DNA of 64,000 nt from Paralichthys olivaceus (taxonomy: Eukaryota; Chordata; Actinopteri; Pleuronectiformes; Paralichthyidae): positions 5,371,001 through 5,435,000 of the forward strand of contig NC_091093.1 in NCBI RefSeq assembly GCF_024713975.1, given 5' to 3'. The notes below the pieces were generated by a model. That model worked only from the letters and a program-made list of their open reading frames with translations. It made no database searches and was not told the DNA's origin. Position numbers and translations under genes: made by a program. Below are positions 23,061 to 35,272 of this stretch, piece after piece. The stretch's first letter is position 1; every line of letters begins with the position of its first letter.

Positions 23061-26000
23061 GGGTATCAGAGGACATTAACATTAATGTTTTATAGTCAGA
23101 AAAATGCACAGGTTCGACTTTATCATGGAACTCGAAACACAAATCTCCCAGGTCGCACACTAAGAAAGCTCAATCTCACTGGAACATAGCTTCCTCAAAA
23201 TATCTTCTTTTTTTAGACTGGATTTCTCTTTGCCAATTTCACATAGAGCTACTGCTGTCCGTTTCCCGGTGTGTGTATCCAGAGCCTCTCCTGTCATGCT
23301 CCTTCGGAGATGTTGAAGGTCTCTTGGTGCTGTCGCTGGCTGACATCCTTGGTGCCTGTTTCCTCAGGGTCTGAGGACGGGGCTGCTCCAGGCAGATTTA
23401 CAGCTATGTCACGCTCTTTCAATTTCTTGATGATTGGTCCAGCTGGACATCAAGTGAGCTTGGGAATGTTCTTGAATCCATCATCTGACCTGTGCTTTTC
23501 AATCACAGATGAGTTTGGTTCTTTTATACAACAATCGGCTGAAACACCCTGAAAACTTGAGCAAGTATTTTGTATTTAGATAACTAACTTAGTGTTCAAT
23601 TTAAAATGAAAGGAATTCAATATTTAATTCTATTTTGAGTCAACAACACCAGACACCATAGTCACTAGGACATTTTACAAAGAAAGGATGAAAACATCCA
23701 ATGTGGGTAAAAATGTCCTGCAAAGGCAGCTCACAGTGGAAGTAACTCAGTGACAGCACATGTACAGAGCTGCATCCCTTTGCAACATCAAGAGCAGCCT
23801 CAGGTCCAAAAGTTTAACGACTTCAATTCACACTCTCACACAGCAGTAAGCTTATGTATTCAGACAGAAATGAACCAAATACAATTTGAAAACAACTTGT
23901 GTTGAATGCTCACAGGTGTGTCTGCCTCTCTGCTCACTGCAGGGTCTAGTCTTTCCAGTGTAGGTGCAACCATAGTGCAACATGCAGAAGCTGACCTGTC
24001 AGGCCCTGGACACACTTACTCAAATAAACACCAGTACTATACAGTATGACGTGTGTCTCCTCCTCAAGAAATGTTTTTTTTTTTTTTAAATGAATGGATT
24101 CAGACAGAAACGCTGGAGTGTTTTTATTTTGAAAACAGTATTGCAAACATTTATATTCGACTTTTGATATTTAAATCATTGTTGTGTAAATTGTGTAACT
24201 CTATCTCAAACCATGTGCGCAGATTTATGAATGTGTAAAAAAAAAAATCTGTCGATGTGTCATGAGATGTGTTCATGTGTAGACAGATCTATAAAAACCC
24301 ATTCACACACATTCACATGACATATCCTAATGACTTTGGTGGTACCCTGACTTCCTCCTAAAATTGACATTGTTTAGTGAAATATTCCAACATCTAATGA
24401 ATGAAGAGATCACTGAACATGCCACACATTTCTATATATTTCCCATCGCTTTGCTATTAACCTGACCAAGACGAGTCATTTCTTAGAAAGGAGAAAAGCT
24501 CTTTCGCATGCCAACCTGCTGTGAACGTATTAGCTCACTTCTCTTGTGATGGGACTGGAACACTATGGTTTCAGACAGGTGAAAATGAGACAGGTATGAC
24601 TCAGAGAGGCTCAGGGGCTCAAATTAAGTGTACCTGAGGCTTTAACTGACATCACAGTAATAAAAAGTGACTGTAGTCCACAGAGAATCCAGACACACCC
24701 ACATCATTATTATTTTAGACCTTCATCCCCCCCTTCATCTGGCTGATGAATGAATCTGTCATTCTATAAAGCTGCAACATTTCTCTGTCAGGTCAACGCC
24801 AACTTGAACTTATGTGTTCCATGACTGTGACAAAGTGGTGCGGTGGTCCAGCCCATAGACCTCTTCTAAAAAGGTCCAGTCGCAGTGACTCATCTTCGCA
24901 CATGAAGTACAAGCTCATCTTTTAGTTTTTTTTGTCTGTGTGAGCCTGAGATGACTCTGTTTTACCTTCACATATTCCCTGAGAGAGAGAAGACAGCTGC
25001 AGACAAGCTTTGGCACTCTGAGGGAAGCCATGCAGGGCTAAAAATATTCCATGTGGGTTTTCTAATTCATAAACCTTCATCTCACCTCAACACTGAAATG
25101 GTGGAGGCTTGATTTGTTCAGTTGTGTGATAAAACTCTTTGCATGTATGTACTCTATTGATCAATGTTTCATAATTCTTTAGATAAAGCTCTGTCTGCTC
25201 ATTTCTGTTCCTATCCTACAGCTGTTTTAAATGGGGCCTGCTGACATGTACATTTTTAAAGCCAATAAAACATGTTCACTGTATTCAGCCTGGTTCCAAA
25301 CATTGGACTGCCACCCACATGTACAAGTAGAAGTGAAAGAGATGCCAGTTCAATTTGATTATACAGGGTCTTATGTTTCTTTCATTAAACTGTAGCTGCC
25401 TTGTTTAGTGTAGATTGCAGCCCAGACTTTGTGTCCTGGGTTTATTGGGCCACCTCATACAAACTGCAGCTAATTTGACAACAAATTCAATTGTGGAGTA
25501 TTATTTTCATATGTATTGGAGGATAGCTGCACAGTTGTCCCAACCCCCCCTGCTTCTCTAAAAATGCTTATCTGTTTAAAATATATATATATATTTAGCA
25601 TTTTAGTTGTTCTCATGGGACCTTTTGTATCAGAACTACAGAATTGTTTTGATATGCGGTTTTTATGTTCTCCGCCATTTTAATGCATTTCACCGAGCCA
25701 GTAATCAAGGTCCATAAATTAACCCTAAATTAACATTAGATTGTGTGAAATATTGCTTCTTTACTGCTGTTATCTGCATTTTTTTGGGTTGCCTAATTCA
25801 AGAAAAAAACAAGAAAACTATTTGCATGCACAACAAACATCAGTAGACCAAGGTTGCTGCCTTGTTGAACTCCAGCGGAAAACGTACAGGACAAGGGAAG
25901 AGCGAACAATACATGATGAGTGATAAGTGAGAGATCTTCCTTGTCTGTGTGCCCAACATTCACTCCTGATCAAAAAATATTATATCAAAACACTAAAGTA

Positions 26001-29000
26001 CCTATAGCATACCTCTACCAGCCCAATTGAAATATCATTTCACAATAATGAGCCAGAAGTTTTTTTTATCGAGATCCATGAATCACTCCCTGGACATCAA
26101 TTTAAATGTCCAAAAAACATCCCATCCTGCAAAGTGAAAGGGATTCCTGGATCTGCCCCATGATCTAGATCCACACCAACATTTAATGGGTTCTTCCCTG
26201 ACCCATGCCACATCCTTCCACTAAGTTTTGTGGAAATATGTTCAGTAATGTTTGTGTAATCTTACAAACAAACATACAATCCAACTAACAAGTGTACAGG
26301 AGATCACACAAGGTTGTGGCTGATCAAGTACTGTGATCCTTCAATTCTTCCAAAAATCTTATCCTCTGCGCAAGTGCTCCACCCGACCAGTAGTAGTCAC
26401 TGATGCTTTGTCACAAGTGTGACCCCTCACCTGGTTTCCCACAGGACAGATACTGCGTCTGTGGACCCACCACAACCAGGACTGGGTCCCTACATTGGGA
26501 TTTCAGTGTTTTTTGCGGCTGCTATCTCATGATGAAAATGACCTAATGTTTGTGTATAACACTTTGTTGACGTAAGAAATGCTGACTGCCAAGACGAGGT
26601 GGAACATAACACCCCCGATAGCTCTGAAAAACTGTATACTGTCATTTTATAGATTCAATTTCATTATGGATTTTTTTTACATTTTTACTACTGTGCTTTG
26701 CATCTTTGGCATCTGATTGATAACCCTCCACCACAAAACATCCCATGAGTACTTGTACCGCCTTATACATACTGTTGTCATCTACAGCAAAAAGCAAAGG
26801 AAATGTGGCTTATACATATGGCTGAGGATGTTTGTGTCTGTTTTCTCCATGCACAGATGAGTCTGGCTGTGAGTCATGTGGAAGAGTGTGTGTTAATTAT
26901 CTTGGCATTGTGAATGAGTTTGGGAATAAGAACGGAGGGTCATTATTTTTCGTCTTTGCTTAGAGATACCAGAACCAGGTTACAGATGCAGACCTGTGTA
27001 GGTTGGTCTATTATATAAAATTGCAAGTGGTTAGTGAATCTTCACTGCACATGTGAGGCTCATAATTGTGAGAATACAAATTTCAATAATTGCACTGGGC
27101 AAATAAATTTGGTTTGCAAAACTGACTCAAGTACATTTACACATAATCCAAGACACGCTTTGAAGCGAAGCAGAAAACAAATCAGAAAACAGATTTAAGA
27201 TTTAAGTCATGTGAATCACACCATGAGGGAATATAAAATGTATGGATTACATAAGATTGTCTGAGTGAATCACTGAGCAAAACTCGTGTTATTTGTCTGC
27301 TCTGGATTAGATTGTCACACATATTTAAAACCACTAGCACTGTCCTTTTAAGTATATATGCATACACTCTCTACGTGCAACAGGCAGCAAGACCCATTGG
27401 CCACTGGATTTTTCATAACTTCGCCAACAATTGCATATGAAAATTAGAAGGAACTTGGAGAGCGCATACCTCCGCCATGGCTGATCGACCACTTTATCAT
27501 CGACTATAATGGAAGGGCCTGGTGGTGGGCTCTGGGATGTTGGTTGGGTACATGTTGCATGCAGGGGCGGACTGGGAATTTGACACCTTTCCAGTCCACC
27601 CTTTTTTTCCACGCAAAGCACCACACCTCAAATTTTCTTAGGCTATATATCTATTTGCTGATATAACGGTTACCAGATTAGTAAACAGGTAGGCGCCTCA
27701 GTAACTCAATGCAATCTTTTGGCACTTGATAAAGAAATCATCTTTTTTTTGTTTCCTCTCTTTCTATCGTCCTCACTCTCACTCACTGTATTAACAGCAT
27801 CAGCAGTGTATCGGTGTATTTTCTTTATTAATGACATCACTGCTGTGGCCACCAAACAATCTGTCTGTCTTCACCTCCACCTCAGTAACAAGCTCCTCCA
27901 TGTGTGTGTCAGAGAGCTGTGCTTCTTCTTTTCATCTCTTGATGCCATGATATAAACAGAGAAACCCATTGAAACCCATTTAATATTCATGGACTGCTCT
28001 GTATTGACCATGTTTCCAGGTAGAGTGATTTATAAAGTGAACATTGCCTTATAATTATATATGTTTATAGATTTATAAATCTGAATGTTTTTAGTATGAA
28101 TCCCAGCACTGTTTTATAAATGAAGCCCCAGGACAGGACTTTATTTTTAATGGAAAATAAGTTTTTGCTCTACTTTCTTTTGAGTGGCCCTAATTCTAGT
28201 TCTTATTTTCACATTCTGTCATGTACATACATACACTAAACTGTCTTTATATCAGCGGGTGTGGTGAAAAAAATTAGACACACCCTTTAGCATATAACAA
28301 ATAATTCAACAGCAACACTAACTATAGCTGTCAAAAAGTCTGCAGAGTTCTCTGAGAACAGTAAAGACAGGACTCACGTCAGAGCTGTAATGCAGTAGAT
28401 TGCATTAGATTTATTCCGGCTGACAGGGTACAGCAGTAAGTGTTTCCAAAAAAATGTAAGTGCATCCATCAAACTGCCTTAAGTGCATAAACTAAAGAGA
28501 AGAGAAAATAGTCTAATCACTTCAAATTAAACAGTTCATTGCTCAGTGGTGAGACTGCACCTACTTGGATCCCAGAGGGTGGAGGGTAAGACGTATGATT
28601 CTATGAAGTATGAAAAGCACAAAATAAACTGGAAAAATAAAGATAAGAAACAATATAGACTGATCCTCAGGCACTTGGAGAAGTGTTCACATCCACAGAA
28701 AGAGTCCCTGTTATCAGTTAAGAATTTTTTTCTTGTCCAGGAAGGTCATCTCTTGTGATAACCCTGCAGGCTACAGCAAATCTGTTTATGCTGAGCGTGC
28801 TTTCAGTATTTTAGCACATGTCAAATCAACTTTTAGTCAAGGTTGACGGCTCCTGTATAACTGAATGTAACATTATCCACTGCCCTTGCACAAGGCAAAT
28901 TCAGAACTCTAAAAACCTTGTATGATATCTTATATCTTATTTTCTGTGATCAAAATTGAAATGGGAAAACCAAGTTATGCTTGGTGTGGATGGCTACATT

Positions 29001-29816
29001 CTTTATATGTTCCCTGGATTAGCCAAGCAGCATGTTAAGATAAAACAAGGAACACATGCAAAACCCCCAGTGGGAGTAGTAGGCAAAATACGTTCAAGAT
29101 GAATACCATTTACCATAAACATGTTTGGACTCAGTGCTAAAAGATGGAGTCTGGGTGGTGGAGGCAAGTTGCCAGCAGCAGAGCATGAGTAGCTGAGCAG
29201 GGATCAGTGAAGAGGAGGTTGTACTTAAAGGACTTTGTTGAGAGAATGGGCTGTGATCAGTGGGTGACTGAGGAGCAATCATAAAACTATTAGTAGCTGA
29301 TGCTATTAGTAGCTGAAGCTTATGACAGCTGAGCACATGACTCTGTGTCCTGCATGAACTAGCAATGCTTCATTAAGAAAAAAGGTGTCCATCTCAAACA
29401 ATGTAACTGTCACTGCACTCATGTGTCCCTTATGTTTGCATGGTTGTGGTGCAATTCATCCACTAGAGGGCAGGGCAGAGGCGAGTACTTCTAACAACAA
29501 CTAGAATGTTGATGGTGGTGGAGGTTGAAATTTCATCGTGTCCCATGATAATCTCACTTGAACTAGTAGTTCCCCTGACCCCATAATTTTTGGTGGTACC
29601 GCCCAGTTTCAACTCTCTCATCCGTATTTGCAATCTTTCAGGAGATGTTCTCAAATATGGACAAAATGAAAGCAGGGTACAGACAGAGGAATACGACAGT
29701 TTCCATGTACATATCTAACGTTGAATATGAATGAACCTTAACATGTCTTTCAATGTGGTCCCTTCTGTCCGTAAGCATTTCTGCTCGCAGTCAAGGTGAA
29801 CATGACCTATGACGTG
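23061..29816. other. Intergenic stretch, no gene recognised
   Basis: No supportable exon or RNA gene. A GC-richer segment at about 23,265-23,460 contains open frames on both strands that resemble no family I know, and may be the inside of an old repeat. A TA run lies at about 25,580-25,593. A segment starting GGGGCGGACTGGGAATT at about 27,564 resembles a transposon end often seen in fish but could not be delimited. Confidence 0.4.
26140..26297 (+). mobile_element. RTE-type LINE/SINE 3' tail remnant
   Basis: It contains GGATCTGCCCCATGATCTAG, AACATTTAATGGGTTCTTCC, CTGACCCATGCCACATCCTT, CACTAAGTTTTGTGGAAATA and a terminal ACAAACAAACATACAATCC. It is the best preserved of the three tails of this type in the window, and again only the 3' end is present. 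Confidence 0.6.
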
Positions 29817-30108
29817 TTAAAGGTCCAGTGTGTAAGATTAAGGTGAAAGGGAACTATTGGCAGAAATTTAATGTAGAATAATCCTCATGATGTTTTCATT
29901 AGTTCATTTCATCTAAATTGTATGAATTGTAGTTTTCTTTACCCCAGAAAAGGTCCTTTATATTCAAATACTTTATTTTTACATCGAGTGGACCCTCTCT
30001 ATGGAGGCTGCCATGTTTTTTACATTAGTCCAGACTGGACAAACTAAACACCTCTTGAGTTTTTATGACAACTGAAGCTACCACAGGTTCTTTTTTATGT
30101 TTGGAAAA
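29817..30108. mobile_element. MITE-like repeat, copy B (right end lost)
   Basis: It starts TTAAAGGTCCAGTGTGTAAG and follows copy A closely through TTTCTTTACCCCAGAAAAGG and AGTCCAGACTGGACAAACTA to about ATGTTTGGAA. The right inverted end present in copies A and C is missing, so it is truncated. Confidence 0.75.
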
Positions 30109-31912
30109 GAGCCTGTGGTTTTTGTGCTTTTCCAAGAGAAATGGACAGATAATTCTTTGTTGTTGTATTAAAAGAATATTTGTGATTCTAATTGCAGCGC
30201 TAAGGGCTTGTTGACGAAAAATGTTAATCTCAAGCTTCAGCTCAAAAGGAGCTTCACTGGATGAATTGTGGTAATTAAGTCATCTTTCAAGGGGAGTGGG
30301 GGTGTGGAACAAGTAACTCACAAAACCACATCAAGACAGGCCGTATAAGAGTGCCTCCTGAAATAGCATCCCCTAAGCGGCAGGCCATTGTCTTCATGGT
30401 GACAAAAGCACAATAATTAGTTAAGGTTAGGTTTAATAACTTGGTTACTTGTGGGGAAAGATCATGGTCTGGGGTAAAACAAATACTTCCTGAAGGTAAG
30501 ACAACTTATGGTTGAGGAACAGTCACCAGAAAGGAAGACTTGTTTCCGGTGTTTTGTTAGAGCAAGGAGCCGGGTCCACCCAGGACAAGTTCCCAGTCTA
30601 TCACAGGGCTGACATGCAGAAAAGCATGCAAACTCCACACAAAAGGATCCCCAGAACCTTCTTCCCATGAACGACTGCATCACTGTGCTACGTTTATTTA
30701 GCCAGTATAGTCCTAAATCACATTGACTGGACCCCTCGTTTGTAGGGGAGAACTGGCAGAATAACACATTGCAGATAAAATCAGGCAACAGAAAATGGGT
30801 AAATAATAGGTGACAACGACTAAAATAAGCTCTGAACACTGACATTTAACGAGAAGACTTTCTTTCCCATTTCTGCTGTTATTTCCATTTGAGACAGAGC
30901 TCGTAAGATAAATTCAGTGAAGTATCGTTGAAGATGACAACAATGACAGAAATGTCCACTCTGGATCACAAAGGAAAATAATGAATGCACTGTTCTGCAC
31001 CACTTTGCTGATACATTCCTGTATGACAGATCACCATATTTTAAGAAATGGGAACAAGGTGGCACCAATCAACATTCTCCTGAATGGTGTTAAGACAGAG
31101 GGGTTGGTTGTGGAAGGATTCAGGCTGGATTAGGGTGAAGCAATGAATGATAATATGACTTAACGTTAATACAAGCAGCTCAATTACTGTGGATTAACGT
31201 GAAAACACATCTGTGTTTTGGTGCGTGTGGCGCTGGGAAGGTCATAGGCAGTTTGGACTGTATCCAAGAGTCGAACATCTGCATAAACCAACAGCTGCTC
31301 CATCGCTGTCCACAGCTGATAATCCTCCGCTGCTGAGGGGAGACAGGAGAGTATGTGGCTGAGGGCAGCAACACATCAACACTCTGCATTATTGTTTCCA
31401 CACATGAAAGATGTTTTAATTAAATCTCTTGAAGTGACTGGCAGCGTTAAGCATCTTATTTCTTTATCATCTTTGAAAACAAGAAAAATATAAATATTAT
31501 TATTATGCCGATCGTGGTACAGTAGAGATCATGCTTCCATAAATGAGTTAGAGGTGTGAGATGTGACATTTTTATGTAAGTGTATCACTAAAATACTTTT
31601 ACCAAATTTATAACTACAGTTTTATGTTACGAGGCACAGTAGAGCCTGAATGACCTGGTGCAGGTCATTATTGATTCAAACTAAAGTGGCTCTTACAAGC
31701 GTCACCGCTTCTCTATTGCATGTGTTCTACTGTCTGTGGTCAGAGGGGAGTGAACACATGCTTTTTCCTAATTATCCTGTAACAGAGGAGGAGCAGCTCA
31801 GCACAAGCTGGCCTGGCCATTTAGGTTTGATCCAGATCATAACCTGTACCATTATGTCATTCTATCTCAACATCATTAGAGTAACTTTTTTCAAACTCCC
31901 TATTGTCTAATA
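30109..31912. other. Intergenic stretch, no gene recognised
   Basis: No exon with family resemblance or convincing splice pairs. The short open frames on both strands here look like chance. Confidence 0.4.
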
Positions 31913-32545
31913 CAACAGTTCTCAAACCTTTGCATATGAAGGACCACTTAACTGACTTTTTTACAAAAAATGATTATAGAAGTTTTATGGCAGGAAGTGT
32001 ATGAAATTCAGGACCATTACAGGCAAACATTCAGTCAGAGTGTTGGATGGATGAAATTAGGTTTTCTAATAGTACAAGAAATAGAACAAGAATTCCCTCT
32101 CTGTCTGTATCTCTGTGGCTCGTATAGCTCAAGAAACCCTCATCTTATCAGCTTCACATTTGGTATGTGTATTGTTAAATGTTCAATGTCAATAAACTTT
32201 GAGTAAAAGTGACCAGTGCTCTGTACCAGCTCATCAATGTAAGTGTTGTTGTCGATCACGACAACAGATGTGTTCACAATAAAGAGCAACGACAACTAAT
32301 TCTCCAGTTCTGAGTCAAGTTTCACAGAACGTTAAGCAAACAAGTGAACAGCTCTTTGTGTAGCCGTGGTGGTGCGGCTTCAGGGTTCTGTGGAATGAGT
32401 CCAGCTGCAAGTCTTAACTTTCTGAGGCTCAACTACTGCAGGTCACTTTTCATTTCAGAAAGAACACTGCAACCAGAATCACCACAGGCCAAACAAACAG
32501 CCCATTCCATGCAAAGGTCCCTGGACCACACTTTGAGATCCCCCG
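31913..32545. mobile_element. Non-autonomous hAT-like element with 8-bp target duplication
   Basis: The left end CAGTTCTCAAACCTTTG and the right end GGACCACACTTTGAGATCC are inverted versions of each other in the style of hAT termini. The flanks read GTCTAATA at 31,905-31,912 and GTCTAAAA at 32,546-32,553, an 8-bp direct repeat with one mismatch, which is the target-site length expected for hAT. The 633-bp interior has no transposase-like frame, so it would have been moved in trans. Confidence 0.6.
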
Positions 32546-33479
32546 GTCTAAAAGCAGAATTCATTCAGTGGTTTTCACTTCATCATTACAGTTATTTTCC
32601 TTTTTGGCAAATAGAAAAACAACCATGTTTGTGGTTCAGTTTGAGGTTTGAAAGTGTTTGAAAAAGCTATAAATTTCATATCAACACAACATTATTACAT
32701 CAGCACTTGTTTAGTTAACTCACGTTCAACTGTTTATTGCTAACTGGCTGTTGGCAGCAGCCTCTTATTTGACAGACATTTTAATTCTAAACAGTCACTT
32801 TTTTATATTTTTCTTTTATATTTACGTACATAATTTTACATTCTACGGTATGTACGTACATACAATATGTTTTCTACTTATGAATTAGTATATACATGAC
32901 ATATGTGTCAAATATATAACTTTATAATTAGGGTATATGGGCTTCACATATGTCAATGTTTATTACATACCTGCCAAATACTTCTAGGTCTATTTCATTT
33001 ATTGAAGTTCACTATAAGACCTACATTAAATGTGCATAGGAAAGGAAAACAAGAACACTATGTAGTCTATTACATTGTAAGATACTAATGACATGTACCA
33101 TATTGAATTAATAATATATGAGTGGACCAAATAAGAAACATGTAGCTATATAATGCACATGCACGCTCTCGTGCAACAACACCACAAATTGTGCACTCAC
33201 ATGTGAATTCAACCGCAGTCTGATTCAGTTCAGGAGACGTCCACACTGTTTAGTGCAGATGCTGTCATTGTAATGCAGACATGAGCAGCAGGCTTCCTCT
33301 GGTCCTTCCTCTGGTCCGTCCTCTGGTCCTGCTGAAGATGATGCTGATAGGAGCAGCGATGTCTCGTGCTCGTTCACTGGGATGAGCGGATCCTCTGAGA
33401 TGCTCGTGGCCGCGCCCACGGAGCGACTGTGACGCGCATTGAAGACCTCCCGCGTGGACAGTGAAGTGAGAGTGAGTGA

Positions 33480-33630
33480 AGACTGGAGACTGTCCGGATC
33501 CGACTCTGACAGACCTGAGACAGTCAGCATGAGGACAGCAGCAGGGGTGTGGAGCCACAGTGGACCCTGACACTTCTCTAGAGGATCTCACTTTGTCTTA
33601 TCTGGGGTCTGCACCACCACACACACACAT
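33480..33630 (+). promoter_or_regulatory. Putative non-coding first exon of the GnRH receptor gene
   Basis: A CpG-richer block at 33,230-33,560 precedes a strong donor: CACACACAT then GTAAGT at 33,631. The next good acceptor before the receptor ATG is CCCCCCTGCAG at about 35,235. This suggests a 5'UTR intron of about 1.6 kb that contains a long GT microsatellite. The transcription start is not determined. The exon could instead belong to another transcript. Confidence 0.4.
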
Positions 33631-33791
33631 GTAAGTCTGCACTGAGGAGTTATTGTATCGAACAATATTATGTGTACATGGAGCATAGACAGCAGATAGT
33701 AAAGTATAATGTGAAGCCTATGTGTTGAAAGGTGTGTTAGAGTTTTCTATTCTTTTTAATGGCTTTATTTGTGCGTATTTAAGTGTATTTT

Positions 33792-33792
<1 letters not shown>

Positions 33793-33877
<85 letters not shown>
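33793..33877. repeat. Long (GT)n microsatellite
   Basis: About forty uninterrupted GT dinucleotides, the longest simple repeat in the window. Alternating purine-pyrimidine DNA of this length can adopt Z-DNA. Frames reading Cys-Val or Thr-His repeats across it are artefacts. Confidence 0.97.
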
Positions 33878-34175
33878 TTGTTGTGGGGACCTAAATATGT
33901 TAACATCATATTACGGCCGGTTGTCTTCCTTATGGGGACAAAAATCTAGTCCCCATAAAGTAAATTACAATTAGTGTTAGAAAGCTTTATTGTCATTGCA
34001 TACCATAATGCAACATTTTCAAGAAAATGAAACATACATACACATCTGTCCATATTCATGTTTAATAAATAAATAATGAGTTCGTCCTGAGATATTATGA
34101 TGATGCAGAGGTGGTGGAGGTACTGGGGAGTGATAGGGTGATGGGAAAAAGCTGTTGTCAATAAATCATTGATTG

Positions 34176-34527
34176 TTAAAGGTCCAGTTTGCAAGATTTA
34201 GGTTAAAAGGATCTATTGGCAGAAACTGAATATAAAATAATCCGAATGATGTTTTCACTTGTGTGTGATCATCTCTATTGTATGAATTGATGTTCTTTAC
34301 CGTAGAATGAGCCCTTTAGATATTCATCAGGAGCTTGTCCTCTCTACAGAGGACGCCATGTTTTGTACAGTAGCCCAGGCAGGATCAACTTAACATCTTT
34401 TGAGTTTTTTATGACATCTGAAGGTTATCACTGGTTCTCTTTCATGTTTGGAAGGGGAGGGTGAATTTGGTTGTTTTCAGCTGCATCATGCAACTTCACC
34501 ATTAAATCCTACACACTGAACCTTTAA
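34176..34527. mobile_element. MITE-like repeat, copy C (both ends present)
   Basis: It runs from TTAAAGGTCCAGTTTGCAAG to CCTACACACTGAACCTTTAA, which are inverted copies of each other with a few mismatches. This 352-bp copy defines the ends of the family seen at 20,004 and 29,817. The TTAA at both ends could be part of the element or a target duplication. The data cannot tell these apart. Confidence 0.75.
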
Positions 34528-34683
34528 GGTGAAGATGTCAAAGATGTTTTAAAGTTAGGTTAACTTTAAGGTTAGGTTAAGATTAAATATAGTTTATAAT
34601 TTATAGTTAGGCATGTAGTAACTAAACTGGTTAAGGTTAAAGTAATGGAAGTCAATGTAATGCCCTCTGACGTCATGGAGACA

Positions 34684-34708
34684 AGTGTGTGTGTGTGTGT
34701 GTGTGTAT
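34684..34708. repeat. (GT)n microsatellite
   Basis: About eleven GT dinucleotides in the presumed 5'UTR intron of the GnRH receptor gene. Confidence 0.85.
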
Positions 34709-35272
34709 GTGTTGAATCTTGATTCGTGAATGTAATTGGTCTCATAGCTCATCCTCAAAACCAAATATAGTTAATTCACGAGAAGCTATCAAAGCTTGTA
34801 TTTATTGCAACTTGAATTACTTGTGAACATTTTTTAATTGAATCATCAAACAGAAATATTCTAAATACCAGACCAAAGCTTCCAATAGAAAAGAAGGAAG
34901 CGAAGGAAGATAAGAAGATGTTATCATTGGGGTGTAATTAACTTGACTGGTTGCCAGGTGTTGGCATCTACACACACACAAACACACAAACACACACACA
35001 GACAATTATGTTTTCACAGAGGCGATGATAGCATCTGTCCACCTCAGTGAGCATCAAAGATGCACCCTACATGGCCCGCTGCTCTCTTTCTGTCTGCCAC
35101 TATATTGCTCACTGACTTTTTATTTTGTTGTCTTGTGCAAATCTATGCAGTTGAATCTTTTACACCAACTTCATACATAAGGCTCATGTATTTATTTTGC
35201 TTTATCTCCCTTTGGCATCACCAGCCCCCCTGCAGCTCATCTTGATGCTGACTCCTTGGTGAGGGTCAGAAG

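Noticed and set aside
23271..23552. Open frame in a GC-richer segment
   Set aside because: Neither strand shows a recognisable domain. It follows a known dispersed repeat and is more likely repeat interior.
33265..33591. Minus-strand frames in the CpG-rich block before the GnRH receptor
   Set aside because: They contain short tandem Arg-Gly-Arg/Thr sequence from a local repeat. The block is better read as a promoter or 5'UTR exon on the plus strand.
33718..33974. Thr-His and Cys-Val repeat frames
   Set aside because: They are translations of the long GT microsatellite.
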